A stretch of 5,961 bases of DNA from an uncultured Lachnospiraceae bacterium (GCA_947589175.1 CANPZR010000166.1:1-5961), one strand, 5' to 3'; shown: positions 1-5,800, numbered from the stretch's first letter. Program-made: numbers and translations. Notes: generated by a model from the letters alone, not told the origin.

Positions 1-555
1 GGCAGCCGTGATGAGGTCGTGGTGTTCGGGCGAGAGGACCACGCAGTTCGCCCCGGTGTGTCCCACCAGCTCCCGCAAAAGAGCCACGTCCTCCGCGCGG
101 TTTGCGTCCGTGGGAGTCAAGAGATAATAGGCATTCTCAAGGAGAATGTCCGTAGAATTTTTGTAGCCGGTCTTTTCAGAGCCTGCCATCGGATGACCGC
201 CGATAAACCGGTCGGAGAGCCCGTATCCGGCTGCGGCCGCGCATATATTGGATTTCACGCTTCCTACATCCGTAATCAGGCTGTCCGGACCGAGCACCGG
301 CTTTAACAGAGGGAAAAAATCAACATTTTTCAGAACCGGGGCGCACAGAAAGATAATGTCGCAGCGGCCGATCCGCTCGTCGATCTCGTAGACGAGCTCA
401 TCGATCACGCCCTCCCGCACGCCGTCCTCCAGATCTGGATTTTTCCGCCTGGAGTAGACGTGGACGGCGACGTCCTGTCCGTTTTTCTTCAGGGAGCGGG
501 CGATGGAGCCCCCGATCAGGCCAAAGCCGATAAATCCAAGTTCTAAATGTCTCAT
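1..555 (-). CDS. tyrA: Prephenate dehydrogenase, N-terminal part (cut by window edge)
   Basis: This enzyme oxidatively decarboxylates prephenate to 4-hydroxyphenylpyruvate with NAD(P)+, in the cytoplasmic tyrosine pathway. Translating from the ATG at 555 down to base 1 gives 185 open codons with no stop, so the C-terminal part lies outside the window. Residues 7-19 form the Rossmann dinucleotide loop (G10-x-G12-x-x-G15, in GFIGFGLIGGS). Residues 119-127 read GGHPMAGSE, the family signature carrying the catalytic histidine (H121). The visible end, EHHDLITA at 177-184, matches the start of the conserved HD-x-x-x-A segment that leads into the helical dimerisation domain. A GAGGG-type ribosome site lies at 559-563, rather close to the ATG. 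The gene follows the phosphoribosyltransferase gene on the same strand after 100 bp. Whether the full protein carries a C-terminal ACT domain cannot be seen. Family assignment is very secure. Confidence 0.93.
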   Translation of the reverse strand, partial: MRHLELGFIGFGLIGGSIARSLKKNGQDVAVHVYSRRKNPDLEDGVREGVIDELVYEIDERIGRCDIIFLCAPVLKNVDFFPLLKPVLGPDSLITDVGSVKSNICAAAAGYGLSDRFIGGHPMAGSEKTGYKNSTDILLENAYYLLTPTDANRAEDVALLRELVGHTGANCVVLSPEHHDLITAA

Positions 556-599
556 TGTCCCTCTCTTTTCCAATCCGATAATCTGCCTATCTGCCATCA

Positions 600-627
600 A
601 TAATGTGAACTATGTTCACATCGTGAA
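600..627 (-). promoter_or_regulatory. Weak candidate promoter for tyrA
   Basis: On the minus strand TTCACG (622-627, 4/6 match to TTGACA) is followed after 16 bp by CATTAT (600-605, 4/6 match to TATAAT). Nearly the whole spacer is the 603-621 palindrome, so a protein bound there would block polymerase. The hexamers are poor, and tyrA could instead be read through from the upstream phosphoribosyltransferase gene. Confidence 0.3.
603..621. promoter_or_regulatory. Operator-like palindrome upstream of tyrA
   Basis: Two perfect 8-bp arms, ATGTGAAC and GTTCACAT, flank a 3-bp centre (TAT). The half-site TGTGAA/TTCACA recalls Rex-type sites, which have a 4-bp gap, and CRP-type sites (TGTGA-N6-TCACA), but the spacing here is one base longer than either. 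It lies about 50 bp upstream of the tyrA start, between two genes on the same strand. It is most likely a transcription-factor site. As RNA it would also form an 8-bp hairpin, but there is no following U-tract to make it a terminator. Confidence 0.5.
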
Positions 628-655
628 ACAATAGCTGGCGAGCTTATTTTTTAAT

Positions 656-1300
656 CTACAGCTCTGAATAACCGAAACCGTTTACGATGGCGTCGATTTT
701 TTCTTTGTTCTTGCAGTGCGGGCACTCCTCCGGGCTGAACGTCTGATAGTCCGGCAGATCCTCTACGGAGAAAATGTGGTGCACCGGCTCGCCGTAGATC
801 TCCTTGGCCGCGCTGAAGATGGCGGAGATTCCCTGAATGATGCCGCCGTAGTAGCGGATGCACTCTAAGCTCCTCGCAATCGTGCGCCCGGTCGTGGCGG
901 AGGCGAGCAGAAGCAGGATGTTCTTGCCGCGCACCATCGGCTGCAGGTTGTCGCGGAAAATCATCTGTCCGTTGCTGTCGAACTCCGGCGTGATCACATA
1001 GAGGCTGTTGTGCGTGTTCAGCGACATAATGCCGTTCCTGGTCAGCTCTTCAGCCAGACACGAACCGATGATCTCACAGCCGTCCATGCAGATAATGGTG
1101 TCCACCGGCTTGCTGTACTGGTATTCCCTGGCAAGCTCTCTGGCAAGCTCCGCCGCCTCGGAGTGACGGACCTTCAGCGTGGTCATATCCATGTAGAAAT
1201 TGATGTGGGAGTGGGTGGTGGCAAAATGCCCCGGCACCACTTTCAGGTTAATTTTCTTGTTGAGCCTGGATGGAATCTTGTACTCTCTGTCTAATAACAT
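656..1300 (-). CDS. Type I phosphoribosyltransferase-like protein (orotate phosphoribosyltransferase-like)
   Basis: The 214-residue protein has the length and layout of a type I phosphoribosyltransferase, and from memory close clostridial relatives are annotated as orotate phosphoribosyltransferase. The start was set at the ATG at 1300 because GAAAGGGG ends 7 bases upstream. A longer reading to 1405 would run through the gene's own promoter, and the ATG at 1306 sits only one base after the GGGG. Residues 66-79 (VDTIICMDGCEIIG) form a core strand and turn. Residues 129-140 (LLLLASATTGRT) align with the PRPP loop, normally hydrophobic strand-D-D-x-x-T-T-G-x-T, but the two acidic residues are replaced by L132 and A133. 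A CPHC motif lies at 193-196 near the C terminus. The substrate is therefore uncertain: it may be a true transferase, a PRPP-binding regulator, or a paralogue with altered chemistry. It is divergent from serS and upstream of tyrA on the same strand. Confidence 0.8.
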   Translation of the reverse strand: MLLDREYKIPSRLNKKINLKVVPGHFATTHSHINFYMDMTTLKVRHSEAAELARELAREYQYSKPVDTIICMDGCEIIGSCLAEELTRNGIMSLNTHNSLYVITPEFDSNGQMIFRDNLQPMVRGKNILLLLASATTGRTIARSLECIRYYGGIIQGISAIFSAAKEIYGEPVHHIFSVEDLPDYQTFSPEECPHCKNKEKIDAIVNGFGYSEL

Positions 1301-1347
1301 ATACATACCCCTTTCGTAAATAAAGTAAACATCATGTATCCATGTCC

Positions 1348-1377
1348 AGTATATCACAATCAATACTGCACTTGCAA
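1348..1377 (-). promoter_or_regulatory. Promoter of the phosphoribosyltransferase gene
   Basis: On the minus strand TTGCAA (1372-1377) is followed after 18 bp by TATACT (1348-1353, 5/6 match to TATAAT). Transcription would begin near 1341, giving a leader of about 40 bases before the ATG at 1300. The -35 hexamer is the same physical base pairs as the -35 of the serS promoter on the other strand. Confidence 0.65.
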
Positions 1378-1400
1378 GCCGTTTTAAAATAGTGTATAAT
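1372..1400 (+). promoter_or_regulatory. Promoter of serS
   Basis: TTGCAA (1372-1377) is followed after 17 bp by a perfect TATAAT (1395-1400). Transcription would start near 1407, leaving a leader of about 95 bases before the serS ATG. This is the best promoter match upstream of serS. TTGCAA is its own reverse complement and sits in the 8-bp palindrome CTTGCAAG (1371-1378), so it serves both divergent promoters. Confidence 0.75.
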
Positions 1401-1436
1401 GGCATACATATGATGATTTAAGGAGATATGGTGTTG

Positions 1437-1508
1437 ATGTACAGAGCAAAAACAGTTTTTGCCCGTACTTCTGTCGCTGCGCTCCAGAATGGAGGTATGA
1501 AATGCTAG
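1437..1508 (+). CDS. Possible small leader ORF upstream of and overlapping serS
   Basis: AAGGAG at 1420-1425 is a good Shine-Dalgarno sequence with no annotated gene after it. It precedes four in-frame possible starts: ATG 1428, GTG 1431, TTG 1434 and ATG 1437. The frame stays open to TAG at 1506-1508. From ATG 1437 it encodes 23 residues, beginning MYRAKTVFAR and ending GGMKC. The stop lies 2 bases past the serS ATG (1502-1504), so the reading frames overlap, an arrangement seen in translational coupling. The peptide has only one serine, so it is not an obvious serine-codon attenuator. No homologue is recognised. Spacing favours GTG 1431 or TTG 1434, and ATG 1437 is 11 bases away. It may be chance; serS also has its own strong site at 1491-1495. 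Confidence 0.33.
   Translation: MYRAKTVFARTSVAALQNGGMKC
1446..1462. repeat. 17-bp inverted repeat in the serS leader
   Basis: Perfect 8-bp arms GCAAAAAC and GTTTTTGC surround a single central A. Outer GTAC tetramers at 1439-1442 and 1465-1468 can extend the pairing across small internal bulges. As RNA this gives a 7-bp stem with a CAG loop. A second small stem (TTCTG 1469-1473 with CAGAA 1485-1489) lies just before the serS ribosome site. No U-tract follows, so this is not a classical terminator. It could be an operator or an mRNA structure. Confidence 0.5.
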
Positions 1509-2788
1509 ACATTAAATTTTTGCGGGAAAATCCCGACATTGTGAAAGAGAATATTAAAAATAAATTCCAGGAGCGCAAGCTCCCTATGGTGGACGAGGTC
1601 ATCGCCTTTGACAAGGAGCGCAGAGAGGCGCAGCAGCGGGCGGACGATTTGCGCGCCCTGCGGAAGAAAAATTCCAAGCTTATCGGCGGACTGATGGGCC
1701 AGGGAAAGAAGGACGAGGCCGAGGCATTGAAGCAGGAAATCGCCGGATACGCGGACGAGCTTGCCAGATTGGAGGAGCGGGAGAGCGAGCTGGCGAAGGA
1801 GATTAACGACCGGATGCTCGTGATTCCGAATATCATCGATCCCAGCGTCCCCATTGGAAAGGATGACAGCGAGAATGTGGAGATCGAGCGGTTCGGCGAG
1901 CCGGTCGTGCCGGATTTTGAGATTCCGTACCACACGGAGATCATGGAGCGGTTTGACGGCATCGACTTGGAGGCGGCCAGGGACGTGGCGGGCAACGGCT
2001 TTTATTACCTCATGGGAGACATCGCCAGGCTGCACTCGGCTGTGATTTCCTACGCGAGAGACTTTATGATTGACCGGGGATTTACCTACTGCGTGCCCCC
2101 GTTCATGATTCGTTCTAATGTAGTGACCGGCGTGATGTCCTTTGACGAGATGGACGCCATGATGTATAAGATCGAGGGCGAGGACCTGTACCTGATCGGC
2201 ACCAGCGAGCACTCCATGATTGGAAAGTTCATTGACAAGATTATCCCGGAGAGCGAGCTGCCCAAGACCCTCACCAGCTATTCTCCCTGCTTCCGGAAGG
2301 AGAAGGGGGCGCACGGCATCGAGGAGAGGGGCGTGTACCGGATTCATCAGTTTGAGAAACAGGAGATGATTGTGGTGTGCCGCCCGGAGGAGAGTATGCA
2401 GTGGTTTGACAAGCTGTGGCAGAACACGGTCGATCTGTTCCGCTCTCTGGACATTCCGGTGCGGACGTTAGAGTGCTGCTCCGGCGATCTGGCCGATCTC
2501 AAGGTCAAGTCCATCGACGTGGAGGCGTGGTCGCCCAGACAGAAGAAATATTTTGAGGTGGGAAGCTGCTCCAACCTGGGAGACGCCCAGGCCAGACGGC
2601 TGAAAATCCGCGTGACCGGAGAGGGCGGCAAGTATTTTGCCCACACGCTGAACAATACCGTCGTGGCGCCGCCCCGGATGCTGATCGCCTTTTTGGAAAA
2701 TAATCTGAACGCCGACGGCTCGGTGAATATACCGGAACCGCTGCGGGCGTACATGGGCGGCATGGGAAAAATCGAGACGAAACGATAA
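1502..2788 (+). CDS. serS: Seryl-tRNA synthetase (class II)
   Basis: This cytoplasmic enzyme activates serine with ATP and charges tRNA-Ser and, in bacteria generally, tRNA-Sec. The 428-residue length is normal. GGAGG at 1491-1495 lies 6 bases before the ATG. Residues about 28-100 are charged heptad-like helices matching the N-terminal coiled-coil arm that grips the tRNA long variable arm. The class II core follows: the serine-binding segment GTSEH (T234, E236), motif 2 from F264-R265-K266-E267 through the RIHQFEKQE segment (280-288), SCSNLGDAQARRL near the active site, and motif 3 ending at R392. Motif 3 reads LNNTVVAPPR (383-392) rather than the usual bacterial LNGSGLAVGR, and resembles the form found in archaeal and eukaryotic SerRS. 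This form appears common in clostridial SerRS as I recall it. Transcription comes from the 1372-1400 promoter, and no T-box is visible in the leader. Confidence 0.97.
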   Translation: MLDIKFLRENPDIVKENIKNKFQERKLPMVDEVIAFDKERREAQQRADDLRALRKKNSKLIGGLMGQGKKDEAEALKQEIAGYADELARLEERESELAKEINDRMLVIPNIIDPSVPIGKDDSENVEIERFGEPVVPDFEIPYHTEIMERFDGIDLEAARDVAGNGFYYLMGDIARLHSAVISYARDFMIDRGFTYCVPPFMIRSNVVTGVMSFDEMDAMMYKIEGEDLYLIGTSEHSMIGKFIDKIIPESELPKTLTSYSPCFRKEKGAHGIEERGVYRIHQFEKQEMIVVCRPEESMQWFDKLWQNTVDLFRSLDIPVRTLECCSGDLADLKVKSIDVEAWSPRQKKYFEVGSCSNLGDAQARRLKIRVTGEGGKYFAHTLNNTVVAPPRMLIAFLENNLNADGSVNIPEPLRAYMGGMGKIETKR

Positions 2789-2828
2789 ATATTCAATATA
2801 CATGTTAAATCAGATGCATGATGAGCCA

Positions 2829-2861
2829 GCCGTTGAAGAATTAGTCGTTGAACGGCGTAAT
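2829..2861 (+). promoter_or_regulatory. Inverted repeat with weak candidate promoter before the NlpC/P60 gene
   Basis: The 115-bp gap after serS holds arms GCCGTT (2829-2834) and AACGGC (2851-2856), separated by 16 bases. It also holds a weak promoter match: TTGAAG (2833-2838), 17 bp, CGTAAT (2856-2861), each 4/6. No U-tract follows the dyad, so it is not an intrinsic terminator. Read-through from serS remains as likely as a separate promoter. Confidence 0.22.
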
Positions 2862-2890
2862 GCCGAATGAAAAGGCAACAATAACAGAAC

Positions 2891-2894
2891 AGGG
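2891..2894 (+). promoter_or_regulatory. Ribosome binding site that favours a GTG start
   Basis: AGGG directly abuts the ATG at 2895, which leaves no spacer for that start, but lies 9 bases before the in-frame GTG at 2904. No other purine-rich site lies at a workable distance from the ATG. This is the reason for choosing GTG 2904 as the start of the peptidase gene. Confidence 0.5.
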
Positions 2895-2903
2895 ATGATA
2901 GAC

Positions 2904-4490
2904 GTGAGTCAGAAAAGGATAAAAGACAGAATACGGGCAGTGGTTCTCTGCGCCGCGATGATTTTGGGCGCGGGACAGGTGGCAGGCGCGGGAGGCGCCG
3001 CCCGGGCCGCAGAGCAGGCAGGCCAGACGGAACAGGCACGCCAGACAGAGCAGGCAAGCCAGACAGAGCAGGCAAGCCAGACGGAACAGACAGGCCAGAC
3101 GGAACAGAAAAGCCAGACGGAGCAGACAAGCCAGACCGGACAGACGGATCCGGGGGATCAGTCCGGTCCGGCAGGTTCTGAAATCCCGATGAATTCAATG
3201 AATCCATTGGATCCATCGGAAACCGAGGCGCCAGAGCAGACATCGGCTCCGATGAATCCGACAGGTCCGGCAGTAACCGAGGAACCGGGGGAGACATCGG
3301 CTCCGACGGACCCGACAGAACCGGAAGAACCAACGGAACCGGAGCTGCCGGTCCTGCACTTGGGACAGGAGACCTATCCGGCGCTGGTCCTCGGTTCCGA
3401 AGGCGCTGTGATTGAAAAGCCGGAGCAGGAGGGGACAGCCTGTCAGTATGAGTCCGGGGACGCCGGCATTGCCGCGGTAGACGAGGAGGGCCATGTGACG
3501 CCCGTAGAAGTCGGGACGACGCGGATTGTGGTGACGGTGACGGAGCCGGGCGGCGAGATCCGTACATATGAGATTCCCATCGAGGTGGTGCGTCCTCATT
3601 TCACATTGGAATCGACAAACCTCGCGAAAGGATGTTCCATGGTTTTAGCGTGGGAGGACGCGGGAGAGTACGACATAGCATGTTCTTCTTCTCACTCCTC
3701 AGTGGTCTCCGTGCAGAGCTCCGAGCCGGGGATGGGCGTAAAAATCAAGGCCCGGAAGAAGGGATCGGCGGTCATTACGGGGACGTTAGGAGAAGTATCT
3801 TTCCGGTGCGCCGTCGCAGTGACCGATCCCAAACTGAAAAAAGAATACGGATTTTATGAGAAAAATAAAAGCTTCACCCTCAAAGTGACCGGCTTAAACA
3901 AAGCCAGCGCCCCGAAGTGGGAGGCGGAGGACGGCTATTCGTGTACTGTGTCTGACAAGGGAAAAGTCCGGACGAAAAAAATTGGCAGCGAGGAAATCTA
4001 CTGCCATGTGGATGGAAAAACGCTGACCTTTTATCTGGCCGTCAGCACGAAGACAGCCGTAAAGGCCATGCGCTACGGATTCAAACAGATCGGAAAGAAA
4101 AAATACAGCCAGGCGCTCCGGATGAGCCGGAATTACTATGACTGTTCTTCCTTTGTGTACCGCATATACCGCCACGCCGGCAAATACCTGGTGATCCGTT
4201 CTTCCTGGGCGCCGGTAGCGGCGGATATCGGACACTATTATGTGAGGCGGGGAAAGCGGATCAAGGCCAGAGGCCGCGCCTACGATGAGGAGGATCTGCG
4301 GCCCGGAGATCTGATCTGCTGGGGCGGAAGCCACGCCGCCCGCAACGGCCGTTATAAGCGGATCTACCACATTTCCCTCTATATTGGGAACGGAAAGACC
4401 TTAGAGAGCAGCTCCACCTATAACAACGTGGTCATACGGGAACGCAGCATCCTGAAAAAGAGCCAGATCCCGGTAGTGGTCAGACCGTAG
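2904..4490 (+). CDS. Secreted NlpC/P60 cysteine peptidase with repeat linker and Ig-like domains
   Basis: This is a probable cell-wall hydrolase cutting peptide stems of peptidoglycan outside the membrane. GTG 2904 is preferred (528 residues); ATG 2895 would add three. Residues 4-35 form a signal peptide: basic KRIKDRIR, a hydrophobic AVVLCAAMILGAG core, and ARA before the likely cut. VVLC is not a good lipobox. Residues 40-81 are seven hexapeptide repeats of the form xQTEQx, followed by a Pro/Thr/Glu linker to about 150. Residues about 149-228, 231-309 and 310-383 look like three successive Ig-like (Big2-type) beta domains; the first is clearest, with AAVDEEGHVTPVEVG. The NlpC/P60 domain covers 385-528, with catalytic C414 in YDCSSF and H489 in YHISLYIGNG. 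The usual third polar position is E501. A basic patch (RRGKRIKARGR) lies between the catalytic residues. No sortase signal or membrane anchor is seen. Exact wall substrate is unknown. Confidence 0.88.
   Translation: MSQKRIKDRIRAVVLCAAMILGAGQVAGAGGAARAAEQAGQTEQARQTEQASQTEQASQTEQTGQTEQKSQTEQTSQTGQTDPGDQSGPAGSEIPMNSMNPLDPSETEAPEQTSAPMNPTGPAVTEEPGETSAPTDPTEPEEPTEPELPVLHLGQETYPALVLGSEGAVIEKPEQEGTACQYESGDAGIAAVDEEGHVTPVEVGTTRIVVTVTEPGGEIRTYEIPIEVVRPHFTLESTNLAKGCSMVLAWEDAGEYDIACSSSHSSVVSVQSSEPGMGVKIKARKKGSAVITGTLGEVSFRCAVAVTDPKLKKEYGFYEKNKSFTLKVTGLNKASAPKWEAEDGYSCTVSDKGKVRTKKIGSEEIYCHVDGKTLTFYLAVSTKTAVKAMRYGFKQIGKKKYSQALRMSRNYYDCSSFVYRIYRHAGKYLVIRSSWAPVAADIGHYYVRRGKRIKARGRAYDEEDLRPGDLICWGGSHAARNGRYKRIYHISLYIGNGKTLESSSTYNNVVIRERSILKKSQIPVVVRP
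3021..3146 (+). repeat. Seven tandem 18-bp coding repeats (hexapeptide xQTEQx)
   Basis: Seven head-to-tail 18-bp units start at 3021, 3039, 3057, 3075, 3093, 3111 and 3129. Each has the core GCCAGAC(G/A)GA(A/G)CAG, with variation mostly at the first base and the last codon; the last unit is the most degenerate (SQTGQT). Unit length is a multiple of three, so gain or loss of units would change linker length without a frameshift. Confidence 0.9.
3238..3327 (+). repeat. Imperfect 36-bp direct repeat in the Pro/Thr/Glu linker
   Basis: Positions 3238-3273 and 3292-3327 match at 30 of 36 bases, with a 54-bp period (18 codons). Both begin with the same 15 bases, AGACATCGGCTCCGA, and encode TSAP(M/T)(N/D)PT(G/E)P. 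This is a second, longer-period duplication in the same linker and suggests the spacer grew by repeat expansion. Confidence 0.7.
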
Positions 4491-4493
4491 CGT

Positions 4494-5768
4494 TTAGTCC
4501 CCATAATTCATATCTTTTAAAATATCGCAGAAGTCAAAGGTGGAGAAATAGTCTCTCGGCGTCTCTCCCCGGCGGATCATCTGCACGCTGCCGTCCTCTT
4601 TCAGAAGAAGCTCCGGCGATTTGAGCTTGCCGTTGTAGTTGTAGCCCATGGCGTATCCGTGGGCGCCGGTGTCGTGGATGACCAGATAGTCTCCGACGTC
4701 TACCTTCGGCAGCATCCGGTCAACGGCAAATTTATCATTGTTCTCACAGAGTGAGCCCGTGACGTCATACTTGTGGTCGCAGGGCTCATTTTCCTTGCCC
4801 AGTACCGTGATGTGGTGATAGGCCCCGTACATCGCCGGGCGCATCAGGTCGCAGGCGCAGGTGTTGAGACCCACATATTCCTTATAAATGTGCTTCTGGT
4901 GGATGCACTTGGTCACCAGGTTGCCGTAAGGCCCTAACATAAAGCGGCCCAGCTCAGTAAAGATGGCCACGTCGCCCAGTCCCGCCGGTACGAGGATTTT
5001 CTCGAACTGCTCGCGGACGCCCTCGCCGATGATCCGGATGTCGTTGGGCTCCTTGTCCGGCGTGTAGGGGATTCCGATTCCGCCGGAGAGGTTGATGAAG
5101 CGGATGTCCGCGCCGGTCTGCTCCTTTAACTCCACGGCTAATTCAAACAGAATGCCCGCCAGAGTCGGATAGTAGTCGTTGCTCACCGTGTTGCTGGCGA
5201 TAAAGGCGTGGAGTCCGAAATGCTTTACGCCCAAGTGGATGAGTTTCTTGTAGCCGTCGATCAGCTGCTCCTTGGTAAAGCCGTACTTGGCGTCTCCGGG
5301 GTTGTCCATAATGTCGGTTCCCAGCTCGAACACGCCGCCGGGATTGTAGCGGCAGCAGACCGTCTCCGGCACGCCCACGTTCTCGGCCAGATAGTCGATG
5401 TGGGTGTAGTCGTCCAGATTGATGTAGGCTCCTAAGTCATAGGCCTTCTGGTACTCGGCCAGGGGAGTCACGTTAGAAGAAAACATGATGTCGTCTTTTT
5501 TAAAGCCGAGCGCCTCGGACAGCATGAGCTCCGTCAGGGACGAGCAGTCAACGCCGCAGCCCTCCTCCTGTAAAATCTGCAATATGAACGGATTGGGCGT
5601 CGCCTTCACCGCAAAATATTCCCGGTACCCCTTGTTCCAGGAAAAGGCTTCTTTCAGGGCTCTGGCATTGGCCCGGATGGCCTTCTCATCGTAGATGTGG
5701 AAGGGGGTGGGGGTCGTCTTTTCGATTTCCTTCACCTGTTCAAGATTCAGTATCGTTGTCTTTTTCAT
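4494..5768 (-). CDS. lysA: Diaminopimelate decarboxylase-like PLP enzyme
   Basis: A fold-type III (alanine racemase-like barrel) PLP decarboxylase of 424 residues, the length of LysA, which converts meso-diaminopimelate to lysine in the cytoplasm. GGAGG (5778-5782 on the minus strand) lies 9 bases before the ATG. The PLP lysine is K55 in YFAVKATPNP. GCGVDCSSLTEL (70-81), the phosphate-binding LSGGIG (227-232), RPAMYGAYH (310-318), CENND (341-345) and YNYNG (376-380) follow in LysA order. Several signatures differ from textbook LysA: HAFIASN (187-193) where H-x-H-x-G-S is usual, ELGR (272-275) for EPGR, GSLCENND for GPxCESxD, and DTGAH (366-370) for DxGAY. It may be a recognised divergent clostridial LysA branch or a decarboxylase for a related substrate such as carboxynorspermidine, though it is longer than that family usually is. 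It is monocistronic within the window and convergent with the peptidase gene, 3 bp stop to stop. Confidence 0.85.
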   Translation of the reverse strand: MKKTTILNLEQVKEIEKTTPTPFHIYDEKAIRANARALKEAFSWNKGYREYFAVKATPNPFILQILQEEGCGVDCSSLTELMLSEALGFKKDDIMFSSNVTPLAEYQKAYDLGAYINLDDYTHIDYLAENVGVPETVCCRYNPGGVFELGTDIMDNPGDAKYGFTKEQLIDGYKKLIHLGVKHFGLHAFIASNTVSNDYYPTLAGILFELAVELKEQTGADIRFINLSGGIGIPYTPDKEPNDIRIIGEGVREQFEKILVPAGLGDVAIFTELGRFMLGPYGNLVTKCIHQKHIYKEYVGLNTCACDLMRPAMYGAYHHITVLGKENEPCDHKYDVTGSLCENNDKFAVDRMLPKVDVGDYLVIHDTGAHGYAMGYNYNGKLKSPELLLKEDGSVQMIRRGETPRDYFSTFDFCDILKDMNYGD

Positions 5769-5800
5769 GGTGTATTACCTCCGGTTTATCCATATTCCGC

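Noticed and set aside
1124..1160. Short direct repeat GGCAAGCTCTC/GGCAAGCTCC
   Set aside because: It simply encodes the repeated ELARELA helix of the phosphoribosyltransferase.
1301..1405. N-terminal extension of the phosphoribosyltransferase by 35 residues
   Set aside because: It would run through the -35 and -10 of its own promoter, has no ribosome site, and a good GGGG site sits 7 bases before the ATG at 1300.
1401..1501. T-box riboswitch ahead of serS
   Set aside because: The leader is only about 95 bases and has no T-box core sequence, specifier stem or terminator hairpin.
1505..2347. Long open frame on the minus strand (280 codons) across serS
   Set aside because: It is fully antisense to the very well-supported serS, has a low-complexity composition typical of reverse-strand GC-rich codons, and shows no recognised domain.
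2814..2870. 18-codon ORF in the serS to peptidase gap
   Set aside because: It has no ribosome binding site and no other support; it most likely arises by chance.
3021..3146. CRISPR-like array
   Set aside because: The 18-bp units are contiguous with no unique spacers, and are in frame within a secreted protein.
2347..3567. 406-codon minus-strand open frame rich in Pro/Ser/Leu
   Set aside because: It is the reverse reading of the serS 3' half and of the repeat linker. The repetitive PSGLPALSG-like pattern only mirrors the 18-bp repeats on the other strand.
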